A DNA stretch of 64,000 bases from Paracoccaceae bacterium (GCA_029862205.1 JAOTXT010000006.1:1-64000), one strand, 5' to 3'. Shown: positions 36,340 through 44,812, counted from the stretch's first letter. Notes: generated by a model not told the origin, from the sequence alone. A program made the numbers and translations.

Positions 36340-38292
36340 ATGACACCCCCAGTTGTCGCCTTCGAGACGGTCGAAACCTCGGCCCGAAACCGGCGCCAGG
36401 ATCTGATCGATTCCCAGGCCGAAAAGCTATGGGCGATGCAGCGCGATGACGGGCATATCGTCTTCGAGCTTGAAGCCGATTGCACGATCCCGGCGGAATA
36501 CATCCTGATGCGTCATTTTCTGGGCGAGATCGACGCCCCGCGCGAGGCGCGGATCGCCGACTACTTGCGGGAACATCAAAGCAGCGACGGTTCCTGGCCG
36601 CTTTATTCCGGCGGCCCAGGCAACATCTCGGCCACGATCAAGGCCTATTGGGCGCTGAAACTGATCGGCGAGGATATCGAGGCGCCCCATATGGCCCGGG
36701 CACGCACTTGGGTGCTGGCCCAGGGAGGCGCCGCTAAGGCAAACGTCTTCACCCGCTTCTCGATGGCGATCTTCGGCCAGATCCCGTGGCGCGGCGTGCC
36801 CGCCATGCCTGTCGAGTGCATGTTGCTGCCGCAATGGTTCCCATTCCACATGTCGAAGATCGCCTATTGGTCGCGGACCGTGCTGGCGCCTCTGCTGATT
36901 CTCTATGCCCGCAAGGCGCGCGCGGCGAACCCGACCGGGCGCGGAATTGCCGAGCTTTTCACCATCGATCCCTGGAAGCAGAAGCAGTACCAGATCAACC
37001 CGACTGGCAGCGCAGTCGGTCATGGCTTCCTGGCGCTCGACAAAGTGCTGCAGGTGGTCGAGCCGCGCGTCCCTGAACGCCTGCGCGCCCGTGCCGTGAA
37101 GCGCGCCGAGGATTACGTTGTCAGCCATCTCAATGGAGAGGAAGGGCTCGGCGCAATCTACCCGGCTATGGCCAACGCGGTGATGGCGCTTCGGACGCTG
37201 GGCTACGCAGATGACGACCCAAACATGATGACCGCCCGCAAGGCAATTGAGAAGCTGATGATCGAGCGCGACGAGCAGGTCTACTTCCAGCCCTGTGTTT
37301 CGCCGGTCTGGGACACGTCGCTGGCCGCCCATGCCCTGGCCGAGAGCGGCCACCGGGACGACCCGCGCCTGATCCGGGCACTCGACTGGCTGGCCGAAAA
37401 GCAGATCCTGGATCATGTAGGCGATTGGGCGGTCCGGCGGCCGGGGTTGCGCCCGGGCGGTTGGGCCTTCCAATATGAGAATCCCGATTATCCGGACGTC
37501 GACGATACCGCCGTCGTGGTCATGGCGATGCACCGGGCAGACCCCGAGCGCTATACGATGAACATCGCGCGCGCCTGCGAGTGGCTGGTCGGCATGCAGT
37601 CGCGCAGCGGCGGCTGGGGCGCCTTCGATCCCGAAAACGAACACTTCTACCTGAATTCGATCCCGTTCGCCGATCACGGGGCGCTTCTCGACCCGCCGAC
37701 CGTCGATGTGACCGCGCGCTGCGTCGGTGCGCTGGCCCAGGTCGACGCCAAGACCTATGCGGATCCGATCCGCCTGGGGATTGGCTTCATCAAGCGCGAG
37801 CAGGAACCGGACGGTTCCTGGTTCGGACGCTGGGGCGCCAATTACATCTATGGCACCTGGTCGGCCCTGGTGGCATTGAAGGGCGCCGGCGAGGACATGC
37901 GCCAGACTTATATCCGCAATGCGGTTGCCTGGCTGAAAGGCCGTCAGCGCGCGGATGGAGGCTGGGGCGAGGGGCTGGAAAGCTACGAGGATTGGGGCGC
38001 CGGTCATGGCCGCGACTCGGTGCCATCGCAGACCGCCTGGGCGCTGCTCGGGCTGATGTCGGCGGGCGAGATCGAGTCCGACGCTGTGGCGCGAGGTATC
38101 GACTGGCTCGACAGCGCACCGCGCGAGACGGACGGGCCGCGCTGGGAAGAGGCGCTCTATACCGGAACCGGCTTCCCGAAGGTCTTCTACCTCAAATACC
38201 ACGGCTACGCGGCGTTCTTCCCGCTTTGGGCCATGGCGCGCTACGAGGGCTTGATGGCCTCGAACGAGCGCGAGGTGAAATGGGGGATCTGA
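36340..38292 (+). CDS. shc: Squalene-hopene cyclase
   Basis: Cyclises squalene to hopene/diplopterol at the inner membrane. The 650-residue length is typical. The catalytic DXDD motif is Asp386-Val-Asp-Asp389 in NPDYPDVDDTAVVVMAM. Several QW repeats are visible (for example QSRSGGWGAFDPENE, QEPDGSWFGRWG and RQRADGGWGEGLE). GGACGGAG lies 11 bases upstream of the ATG; a tiny ATG-CCG-CGA-TGA frame at 36332 ends on this start codon. It follows hpnE by 39 bases. Confidence 0.96.
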   Translation: MTPPVVAFETVETSARNRRQDLIDSQAEKLWAMQRDDGHIVFELEADCTIPAEYILMRHFLGEIDAPREARIADYLREHQSSDGSWPLYSGGPGNISATIKAYWALKLIGEDIEAPHMARARTWVLAQGGAAKANVFTRFSMAIFGQIPWRGVPAMPVECMLLPQWFPFHMSKIAYWSRTVLAPLLILYARKARAANPTGRGIAELFTIDPWKQKQYQINPTGSAVGHGFLALDKVLQVVEPRVPERLRARAVKRAEDYVVSHLNGEEGLGAIYPAMANAVMALRTLGYADDDPNMMTARKAIEKLMIERDEQVYFQPCVSPVWDTSLAAHALAESGHRDDPRLIRALDWLAEKQILDHVGDWAVRRPGLRPGGWAFQYENPDYPDVDDTAVVVMAMHRADPERYTMNIARACEWLVGMQSRSGGWGAFDPENEHFYLNSIPFADHGALLDPPTVDVTARCVGALAQVDAKTYADPIRLGIGFIKREQEPDGSWFGRWGANYIYGTWSALVALKGAGEDMRQTYIRNAVAWLKGRQRADGGWGEGLESYEDWGAGHGRDSVPSQTAWALLGLMSAGEIESDAVARGIDWLDSAPRETDGPRWEEALYTGTGFPKVFYLKYHGYAAFFPLWAMARYEGLMASNEREVKWGI

Positions 38293-38951
38293 GCCCCCGT
38301 CTTGGTATCATCTGTGGAATGGAAAGCGAGCGCCGGGCCCTGGGGGCCTGGGCCGATGATCCGCGCGTCATCGTCGGCATTTGCGGCGCTCGCCCCGCGC
38401 GGGCCGAGGCCGAGGCGCGGCGCCTGGCGGAAGCCGGCTGCCGGGCACTGCTGAGCTGGGGCTTGGCGGGAGGTTTGGACCCGGACCTGAAGCCAGGCGC
38501 GGTAATGACCGCATCCTCGGTCATTTGCTCAGATGCCGATCCGCTTCCGCTGACACCGGTGCCAGGTGTCGGCGATCCGGGGCCCTGCTTCGGGGCCGAG
38601 ACCGTGATCGAGACCCCCGCCCACAAGGCTGATCTGCACCGCCGCTTGGGCGCCGCTTTCGCCGATATGGAGACGCATCGCGTCGCCACCGTGGCCGCTG
38701 TCCATGGCATCCCGGCTTATGTCCTGCGCGCGGTCGCGGACCCGGCGGAGCGCGCGTTGCCGACTCTCGCCGCCGGTGCACTCGATGAGACCGGGCGCCC
38801 CCGGATTGGCGCGGTGCTGGCGGGCCTCGCCCGCCAGCCCTGGGATCTGCCGCTGCTTCTTCGAGTGAAGCGAGACGCGGATGAAGGCCTAGATGCGCTT
38901 TCAGCAGTGGGGCGGGATTTATCCCGCTATTTTCCTGAGTTGGCGGGATAA
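38280..38951 (+). CDS. hpnG: HpnG-like adenosylhopane nucleoside phosphorylase
   Basis: Nucleoside phosphorylase-fold protein that releases adenine from adenosylhopane during bacteriohopanetetrol formation. The ATG at 38280 lies inside the end of shc (13-base overlap) after AGGTGA, giving 223 residues. LGIICGMESERR at the start, LLSWGLAGGLDPDLKPGAVM and the nucleoside-site-like DMETHRVATVAAVHGIPAYVLRAVAD are visible. HpnH, which makes adenosylhopane, is not in the window. The last dozen residues are encoded by a palindromic repeat (38909-38962), so the native C-terminus may have been altered. Confidence 0.82.
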   Translation: MGDLSPRLGIICGMESERRALGAWADDPRVIVGICGARPARAEAEARRLAEAGCRALLSWGLAGGLDPDLKPGAVMTASSVICSDADPLPLTPVPGVGDPGPCFGAETVIETPAHKADLHRRLGAAFADMETHRVATVAAVHGIPAYVLRAVADPAERALPTLAAGALDETGRPRIGAVLAGLARQPWDLPLLLRVKRDADEGLDALSAVGRDLSRYFPELAG

Positions 38952-38962
38952 ATCCCGCCCTA
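38909..38962. repeat. Palindromic intergenic repeat, copy C (double)
   Basis: Two hairpin units: GCGGGATTTATCCCGC (38912-38927) and GGCGGGATAAATCCCGCC (38942-38959), mutually reverse-complementary, ending in CTAC. The repeat encodes the hpnG tail and TAA stop and, on the other strand, the TAG stop of the tartrate-dehydrogenase-like gene. Confidence 0.75.
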
Positions 38963-40036
38963 CCGGTTCGCCCCTTCGATCGCGGCAATGACCGCGTTGG
39001 TCACCTGCTCAGTGGTCGCCTCGCCGCCCAGATCGCGGGGCCGGACCTCCGCAGCCCCAGCCACATGCTCGATCGCTGCCATCAGCGTCGATGCCGCGGC
39101 CGCCTCGCCCAGATGCTCCAGCATCAACGAGGCGGACCAGAAACTGCCGATCGGGTTCGCCACACCCTGCCCCATGATGTCGAAGGCCGAGCCATGGATC
39201 GGCTCGAACATCGAGGGGAAGCGCCGCTCCGGGTTCAGGTTCGCCGTCGGCGCCAGGCCGAGGCTACCGGTCAGCGCCGCCGCTAGGTCGCTCAAGACGT
39301 CCGCGTGCAGGTTGGTGGCGACGATGGTGTCGAGGCTGGCGGGGTCGAGCACCATCCGAGTAGTCATGGCATCGACCAGCATCTTGTCGGTGGTCACGTC
39401 CGGGTAGTCGCCCTTCACCGACTCGAAAACCGCGTCCCACATCACCATCCCGTGGCGCTGGGCGTTGGACTTGGTCACCAGGGTCAGATGCTTCCGCGGC
39501 CGAGACCGCGCCAGATCCAAGGCGAACCGTTGGATACGCTCGACGCCCGCACGGGTGAAGACCGCGACGTCCAGACCCACCTCCTCGCCATGGCCCTGAT
39601 GCACCCGGCCACCGGCGCCGGAATATTCGCCCTCGGAATTCTCGCGCACGATCACCCAATCCAGATCGCCAGGGCCGATCCCGCTGAGCGGGCTCTCGAT
39701 CCCGGGCAGCACCCGCGCGGGCCGCACATTGGCGTATTGATCGAAGGGCTGGCAGATCGCCAGGCGCAGACCCCAGAGGGTGATGTGGTCCGGCACCCTG
39801 GGATCTCCTGCCGAGCCGAAATAAATTGCGTCGAACGGTTTGAGTTGCTTCAACCCGTCCGCCGGCATCATCGCGCCCTCGCGCAGATAGCGCTCGGACC
39901 CCCAATCGAAATGCGCAACCTCGATGGCGAACCCGCCATCCCGGACCGCGAGCGCCTCCAGCACCCGCAACCCGGCGCCGATCACCTCGGTGCCGATTCC
40001 GTCGCCGGGGATCGCGGCAATGCGGTGGTTGCGCAC
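38960..40036 (-). CDS. Tartrate dehydrogenase/LeuB-like hydroxyacid dehydrogenase
   Basis: NAD- and metal-dependent decarboxylating dehydrogenase of the LeuB fold. The GTG at 40036, one base after the MAPEG stop, gives 358 residues starting RNHRIAAIPGDGIGTEV. LWGLRLAICQPFDQYANVRPAR is the tartrate/D-malate dehydrogenase form of the substrate loop. IVRENSEGEYSGAGGRVHQG, LVTKSNAQRHGM and ATNLHADVLSDLAAALTGSLG follow, and EPIHGSAFDIMGQGVANPIG closes the NAD site. It is the last gene of a six-gene operon with LeuC- and LeuD-like genes, so its natural substrate may be their product rather than tartrate. Confidence 0.88.
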   Translation of the reverse strand: MRNHRIAAIPGDGIGTEVIGAGLRVLEALAVRDGGFAIEVAHFDWGSERYLREGAMMPADGLKQLKPFDAIYFGSAGDPRVPDHITLWGLRLAICQPFDQYANVRPARVLPGIESPLSGIGPGDLDWVIVRENSEGEYSGAGGRVHQGHGEEVGLDVAVFTRAGVERIQRFALDLARSRPRKHLTLVTKSNAQRHGMVMWDAVFESVKGDYPDVTTDKMLVDAMTTRMVLDPASLDTIVATNLHADVLSDLAAALTGSLGLAPTANLNPERRFPSMFEPIHGSAFDIMGQGVANPIGSFWSASLMLEHLGEAAAASTLMAAIEHVAGAAEVRPRDLGGEATTEQVTNAVIAAIEGANR

Positions 40037-40037
40037 C

Positions 40038-40430
40038 CTAGAACGCGACCTCGACAAAAATCAGCAGCGTCGCGATCAGCCCGACCGCAAACGCTCCAGT
40101 CCGGGCGAAGGGAATGCCCAGCCAATAGACCACCGCATGGGCAACCCGGGCCCAGAAATAGATCATCGCCCAGAACGCCGTGGTCTCGTTGGCCAGGCCC
40201 GCCGCATTGGCGACCAGCACGAGCGCCGCAAAGGGGGTCAGGCTCTCGACCGCGTTCAGATGCGCCCGGTCACAGCGTTTGACCCAGGCCGGCATCTCGG
40301 GCGGGGTCGGGTCGCGGTAGACGTCGGCGTTGGGTATCCCGACCGCCAGGCTGCGCCCGACGATATAGGGGATCCACAGAACCGCTGTCAGCGTGGCGCT
40401 CCAGGCCAGGTAGATGAGATCCGGGGTCAC
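40038..40430 (-). CDS. MAPEG family membrane protein
   Basis: Small integral membrane protein of 130 residues with four helices. [37 protein letters not shown] and [20 protein letters not shown] are characteristic of the bacterial MAPEG group (eicosanoid and glutathione metabolism fold). The start is a GTG at 40430 preceded by GAGGAAAAC. It lies 35 bases after the HAD gene and 1 base before the tartrate-dehydrogenase-like gene. Bacterial substrates are not known. Confidence 0.87.
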   Translation of the reverse strand: MTPDLIYLAWSATLTAVLWIPYIVGRSLAVGIPNADVYRDPTPPEMPAWVKRCDRAHLNAVESLTPFAALVLVANAAGLANETTAFWAMIYFWARVAHAVVYWLGIPFARTGAFAVGLIATLLIFVEVAF

Positions 40431-40465
40431 GTTTTCCTCCCTCTTCGTGTTCAGGCGCCCAAGTG

Positions 40466-41185
40466 TCAGACACCCAGGACATCGGCAATGCCACCGAGAT
40501 GGGTGGTGATGATATCCCAGTCGCTGGTTGCTTCGAAGTCGACTGTCTGGCCAACGCCATATTCATAGGGCCGGTTGATATAGGCCGTGCGCATGCCCTG
40601 CCCGCGCGCGGCGTCCAGGTCGTCATTATGGGCGGCGCACATCATCACCTGATGCGGCTCAATCCCCAGGGCGGCGATCGCGCCCTGATAGGCGCGCGGA
40701 TCGCGCTTGTAAGCCCGGGTCACGTCGGAAGACATGATCAGGTCCCACGGGATCCCGGCCCGCTTTGCCATATTGACCAAAAGCACGGTCGCCCCGTTCG
40801 AGAGCGGGCCGATCACATATTGCTGCTTCAAGCGCAACAGCCCCGGCACGCTGTCCGGCCAGGGGTCGAGTCGGTGCCACATCAGATTGAAATCCGCCTT
40901 CTCGTCATCGGAGAAATGGCTATCAATACCGTATTCTACAAGAATTTTCTCAAGTATCTCCCGGTGGATCACATCGATCGGCGTCCATGGCCGCTCCCCC
41001 GCAATCACCGGCGCCATGCCCGGGCGGTAGCCGGCGCGCCAGGCCCGCGCGAAGGCCTCCCAGTCGACCCCCTCGATCCCCTTCTCTGCGGCCAGGCGTT
41101 CGCCCATCCGGGTGATCGAGCCACGCCAATCGACCACCGTGCCGAAAGTGTCGAACAGCAGCGCCCTGACATCGCCGAAGCTCAT
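40466..41185 (-). CDS. HAD-superfamily type II dehalogenase-like hydrolase
   Basis: Hydrolase of the (S)-2-haloacid dehalogenase group, 239 residues. The nucleophile is Asp12 in ALLFDTFGTVVDW. GPLSNGATVLLVNMA is motif II, the Lys is in AYKRDPRAYQ, and MMCAAHNDDLDAARGQGM is the acidic motif IV region. Dehalogenase activity on 2-haloacids is known for close relatives, but many act on other esters or phosphates. Its ATG overlaps the leuD-like stop (ATGA), so it belongs to the same operon. Confidence 0.82.
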   Translation of the reverse strand: MSFGDVRALLFDTFGTVVDWRGSITRMGERLAAEKGIEGVDWEAFARAWRAGYRPGMAPVIAGERPWTPIDVIHREILEKILVEYGIDSHFSDDEKADFNLMWHRLDPWPDSVPGLLRLKQQYVIGPLSNGATVLLVNMAKRAGIPWDLIMSSDVTRAYKRDPRAYQGAIAALGIEPHQVMMCAAHNDDLDAARGQGMRTAYINRPYEYGVGQTVDFEATSDWDIITTHLGGIADVLGV

Positions 41186-41814
41186 CCCGCGTCTCCATCG
41201 ACGATGCGATGCGCCCAGGGCCGGCTTGCCCGGTCGGTCGCCTGAAACGCGGCAATCTCTTCCAGCCGTTCGAGGGTCTGGGCAATGTCATCCTGCCCGC
41301 GCAGCAGCGCCTCGCGCCGGCGCCGGTCGATCTGGAACGGCAGCGGTTCGCCATTCGGCGGCACCACGACCTGGCGCTCGAGGTCGATCGTGAAGGGCGC
41401 CTCAGGCTGCGCCCGGGCAATCTCGGCGAACTTGGCCACCGTCTCCGCCGGCAGGACTACAGGCAGGGTGCCGTTCTGGTAGCAGTTGTTCTGGAAAATC
41501 GATCCGAAGCTGGGCGCGATCACGACCCGGATGCCGCGCGCGTTCAGCGCCCAGACAGCCCCTTCGCGCGATGATCCGCAGCCAAAATTCTCGCCGGCCA
41601 GCAGGATCGGCGCCGCCTGCCAGGCTGGGTCGTTCAGCACGAAATCCGGGTCGGGCGTCCCGTCCGAACCATACCGCCAAGCCTCGAAGGCATAAGGCGC
41701 CAGCTCATGCGCTTTGGAATTCGCCAGCCGCTCGATCCGGATGATCACGTCGGTATTGACGTTCTGCGCCATCAGCGGCGCGGCGGGGCCGGAGATCGAG
41801 GTAAACGGCGTCAC
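41182..41814 (-). CDS. LeuD-like isopropylmalate dehydratase small subunit
   Basis: Swivel subunit of an aconitase-family hydro-lyase, 210 residues. The GTG at 41814 overlaps the LeuC-like stop (GTGA). The N-terminus VTPFTSISGPAAPLMAQNVNTDVIIRI and the LLAGENFGCGSSREGAVWAL motif are those of LeuD. The tail LERLEEIAAFQATDRASRPWA is also LeuD-like. Leucine synthesis is the default reading, but the operon lacks a true leuB and carries catabolic partners, so a paralogous alkylmalate or alkylmaleate isomerase/hydratase is equally plausible. Confidence 0.82.
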   Translation of the reverse strand: MTPFTSISGPAAPLMAQNVNTDVIIRIERLANSKAHELAPYAFEAWRYGSDGTPDPDFVLNDPAWQAAPILLAGENFGCGSSREGAVWALNARGIRVVIAPSFGSIFQNNCYQNGTLPVVLPAETVAKFAEIARAQPEAPFTIDLERQVVVPPNGEPLPFQIDRRRREALLRGQDDIAQTLERLEEIAAFQATDRASRPWAHRIVDGDAG

Positions 41815-43220
41815 CCGCCCTGTCCCAGCTTGCGCACATCCGTGATCTGGCCGGTGACCGCCGCAGCGGCGGCCATGGCGGGGCTCGCCAGATGGGTGCG
41901 TGCCCCGGGTCCCTGGCGCCCGACGAAGTTGCGGTTGGTGGTCGAGACCGCGCGCGCACCCGGCGCCACCACCTCGCCATTGGCGGCGACGCATTGCGAG
42001 CAGCCGGGCTCGCGCCATTCGAACCCCGCTTCCTTGAAGACCCGGTCCAGCCCCTCGGTCTCGGCATCCCGCTTAACCGCCTGGCTGCCCGGCACGACCC
42101 AGGCGGTGGTGCCTTCGGCGACCTTGCGGCCCGTCGCGATTGCAGCGGCCTCGCGCAGGTCCGACAGCCGGCCATTGGTGCAGGAGCCGATGAAGACGTG
42201 GTCGACCGGCACGCCTTCCATCTCGGTTCCGGGGGCCAGGCCCATGTAGTCGAGCGCCTTCTCCCAGGCTTCACGCCGGTTGGCGTCGGCGGCGCTGGCC
42301 GGATCGGGCACCCGCCCACCGATACCGACCGTATGCTCCGGACTGGTGCCCCAGGTGATCTGCGGCTCGATCTTGGCGGCATCGATGGTGATCTCGCGGG
42401 CAAACCGCGCACCGGGCGCGCTGGGCAAGGTCCGCCAATGGGTCAGCGCGGCATCCCAATCCGCGCCCTTCGGCGCGAAGCGGCGGCCGTCAATATAGGC
42501 GTAGGTCGTGTCGTCCGGTGCGATCAGCCCTATCTTAGCGCCGAATTCGATCGACATGTTGCAGATGGTCAGCCGCCCCTCGATCGGCATCGCGCGGACC
42601 GCCTCGCCCTCATACTCGACCGCAAAGCCATCGCCGCCCGCCGTGCCGACGAGGCCGATCAGGTGCAGGATCATGTCCTTCGGCGTCACGCCCGTCGGTA
42701 GCGCCCCCTCGAAGCTGACCCGCATCGTGTCCGGCCGCTTTTGGACGATCGTCTGGGTCGCCAGGATATGGGCGATCTCGCTCGACCCGACCCCAAAGGC
42801 AAAGGCCCCCAGCCCCCCATGGGTCGAGGTATGGCTGTCTCCACAGGTGATCAGCAGCCCCGGCAGGGTCAGGCCCAGTTCCGGGCCGATGACATGGATG
42901 ATCCCCTGTTCCGGATCGTTCACGTCGAAATGGCGGATCCCGGTCCGCTCGGCCCGCTCGCGCAACGCCGGCGCCAGCCTGGCGCTGATCGGCGTGCTGG
43001 TCGCGGTGCGCCCCGGCAACGACGAGACCGCGTGGTCGGGGCAGGAAAAGGTCAAGTCCGGGCTGTGGACTGTGAGCCCGCGCGCCTCCAGCGCCTCGAG
43101 CCCGTTCGCGCCACTGAGGTCGTGCAGCATGTTCCGGTCCACATGCAGCAACGCATAATCCTCTCCCAGATCGGCCACGACATGGGGCGCCCAGACCTTG
43201 TCGAAGAGCGTTTCGCCCAT
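41811..43220 (-). CDS. LeuC-like isopropylmalate dehydratase large subunit
   Basis: 4Fe-4S hydro-lyase subunit of 469 residues. Three cluster cysteines are present: Cys347 in FIGSCTNGRLSDLR, and Cys407 and Cys410 in EPGCSQCVAANGEVV. LLITCGDSHTSTHGGLGAFAFGVGSSE is the active-site region. The stretch around Cys410 departs from the usual LeuC form (a Gln in place of Met, and a changed Asn-x-Asp region), suggesting a paralogue, although the remaining STTNRNFVGRQGPGARTHLASP is standard. It starts 4 bases after the panE-like gene and overlaps the LeuD-like gene. Confidence 0.85.
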   Translation of the reverse strand: MGETLFDKVWAPHVVADLGEDYALLHVDRNMLHDLSGANGLEALEARGLTVHSPDLTFSCPDHAVSSLPGRTATSTPISARLAPALRERAERTGIRHFDVNDPEQGIIHVIGPELGLTLPGLLITCGDSHTSTHGGLGAFAFGVGSSEIAHILATQTIVQKRPDTMRVSFEGALPTGVTPKDMILHLIGLVGTAGGDGFAVEYEGEAVRAMPIEGRLTICNMSIEFGAKIGLIAPDDTTYAYIDGRRFAPKGADWDAALTHWRTLPSAPGARFAREITIDAAKIEPQITWGTSPEHTVGIGGRVPDPASAADANRREAWEKALDYMGLAPGTEMEGVPVDHVFIGSCTNGRLSDLREAAAIATGRKVAEGTTAWVVPGSQAVKRDAETEGLDRVFKEAGFEWREPGCSQCVAANGEVVAPGARAVSTTNRNFVGRQGPGARTHLASPAMAAAAAVTGQITDVRKLGQGG

Positions 43221-43224
43221 CGCG

Positions 43225-44154
43225 TCACCCGAACCCGGTTTCTTTTGCCCGGATCAGGGCGCAAACTAGGTCGTTGACCGGGGTCGCGACGCCCAGGCGA
43301 CTGCCCTCGCGCGGAATCGCGCCGTTGATCACGTCGATTTCGCAACGCCGGCCGGCCATGTGGTCGAGCAGCATCGAGGGGCGGGCATTCGGGATTTTGT
43401 TGGAGAAGTTGCGCACGTATTCGACCGGATCATCGAAATCGAGGTCGATCCCCTTGGCCCGGGCCACCGAATAAGCCTCGGTCGCGCAGGCCGAGGCGAC
43501 CGACCAGGCGTTCTCGTCCGCGACCACCTCGCCGACGCGCAGCTCGGTCAGGGTGCAGGGGCCGCTGAAGGTGACGTTGCAGATCAGCTTCTCCCAGACC
43601 ATCTTGTGGATGTCGTCGAAGGTCAGCACCTTGAACCCGCCCGAGCGCCAGATTTCGGCCACATGTTCCAACCGCTCGGTCTTCGGCCCCTGGTATTCGC
43701 CGAGCCGCACGAACTCCATCCCGTTGTGATGGGCATGGCCCGGCCCGTTCATCGAGGCGCCGAAGCCACCGACCACGCCTTGGATGATCCGCTCCGCCCC
43801 CAGGATGTCCGCCACCTTCTCGGCGCTGCCGAGACCGTTCTGGATGGCCAGGACCGGCGTCTCCGGCTTCAGGATCGGCTTAACCGCATGGGCCGCGTGC
43901 TCAACCCCGTCTGCCTTGGTTGCGATGATGACCAGATCCGCCTTGCCCGCCTCGGCCGCGTTCTGGGTCGCGTTCAGCCTGACGGTTCGGTCGCCGCTTG
44001 CTCCCTCGACCCGCAGCCCCTTGTCGCGCATTGCCGCCACGTGCTCGGCCCAGGTATCGACGGCCCAGACTTCATGCCCGGCATCGGCCAAAAGCGCGGC
44101 ATAGACACAGCCCATCGAGCCGGTCCCGACAATGACGATTTTTTCCGGGGCCAT
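43225..44154 (-). CDS. 2-dehydropantoate 2-reductase family protein
   Basis: Ketopantoate reductase fold, NADPH-dependent, 309 residues. The Rossmann motif is IVIVGTGSMGCVYAALLADAG. NGLGSAEKVADILG and VWEKLICNVTFSGPCTLTEL, with the catalytic Lys, are clear family features, and the C-terminal Glu/Asp region is in RPSMLLDHMAGRRCEIDVINGAI. It heads the six-gene operon with LeuC/LeuD-like genes and is divergent from MaoC. PanE proper makes pantoate; here reduction or oxidation of another 2-keto acid is possible. Confidence 0.85.
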   Translation of the reverse strand: MAPEKIVIVGTGSMGCVYAALLADAGHEVWAVDTWAEHVAAMRDKGLRVEGASGDRTVRLNATQNAAEAGKADLVIIATKADGVEHAAHAVKPILKPETPVLAIQNGLGSAEKVADILGAERIIQGVVGGFGASMNGPGHAHHNGMEFVRLGEYQGPKTERLEHVAEIWRSGGFKVLTFDDIHKMVWEKLICNVTFSGPCTLTELRVGEVVADENAWSVASACATEAYSVARAKGIDLDFDDPVEYVRNFSNKIPNARPSMLLDHMAGRRCEIDVINGAIPREGSRLGVATPVNDLVCALIRAKETGFG

Positions 44155-44258
44155 GCGGTCTTCTCGTATACGCTGGATGCTGGCGGGGTTCTGGCAAGAA
44201 TTCCCATGTGCACCGCGCCTCTGTCAAACCGTAGGCTGGAAAACCATTGCCTGGTACG

Positions 44259-44302
44259 GGCGCCCTTGTTGCGGGCGCCGCGTCCGGTCGGATAGACCGG
44301 AC
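44259..44302 (+). promoter_or_regulatory. Two consecutive hairpins before the MaoC gene
   Basis: Hairpin 1 is GGCGCCC (44259-44265) with GGGCGCC (44273-44279). Hairpin 2 is GTCCGGTC (44282-44289) with GACCGGAC (44295-44302) around GGATA. They end 9 bases before the GGGAGG ribosome site. They could be a leader structure or an operator for the divergent genes; no U-run follows. Confidence 0.4.
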
Positions 44303-44323
44303 ACAGTTCAGGGAGGCGGCAGC

Positions 44324-44812
44324 GTGATCGACGCCAGCACCAAGAAGCATGTCTTCACATCGCTCGACGCGCTCAGGCAGCGGGTCGGAACCCAGATCGG
44401 CGTCTCGGATTGGGTGGTGATCGACCAGCCGATGATCGACACGTTCGCCAATCTCTGCGGCGACCACCAGTTCATCCATGTGGACCCGGAACGCGCGGCC
44501 GGGACGCCGTTTGGCGGCACGATCGCGCACGGGTTCTTGACGCTTTCGTTGCTGACATGGTTCGCCACGGGCGTGCGGCCGCGCATCGAGGGCACGAAGC
44601 ACAGCGTAAACTATGGCTTCGACCGGCTGCGGTTCGTGGCACCGGTCCCGGCGGGCGGACGGGTGCGCGGGAGCTTCACGCTAGACCGGCTCGAGGAGCG
44701 CAATCCGGGCGAGATAACCCAGCACTACGGCGTCACTGTCGAAATCGAGGGCACGGACCGGCCGGCCCTGGTGGCGGACTGGATCACCCGCGCCTATCTG
44801 GAGGCGGCCTGA
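44324..44812 (+). CDS. MaoC family dehydratase (hot-dog fold)
   Basis: (R)-specific enoyl-CoA hydratase-like protein of 162 residues. The GTG at 44324 is 7 bases after GGGAGG. The hydratase motif is FANLCGDHQFIHVDPERA followed by FGGTIAHGFLTLSLL, with the catalytic Asp and His. The product resembles the NodN-like MaoC group. Its TGA shares a base with the ATG of the quinone reductase gene, starting a five-gene same-strand run. Confidence 0.87.
   Translation: MIDASTKKHVFTSLDALRQRVGTQIGVSDWVVIDQPMIDTFANLCGDHQFIHVDPERAAGTPFGGTIAHGFLTLSLLTWFATGVRPRIEGTKHSVNYGFDRLRFVAPVPAGGRVRGSFTLDRLEERNPGEITQHYGVTVEIEGTDRPALVADWITRAYLEAA

Noticed and set aside
36427-38202. 591-codon open frame antisense to shc
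   Set aside because: High GC makes stops rare on the opposite strand. It has no ribosome site or family motifs, while shc on the other strand is unmistakable.
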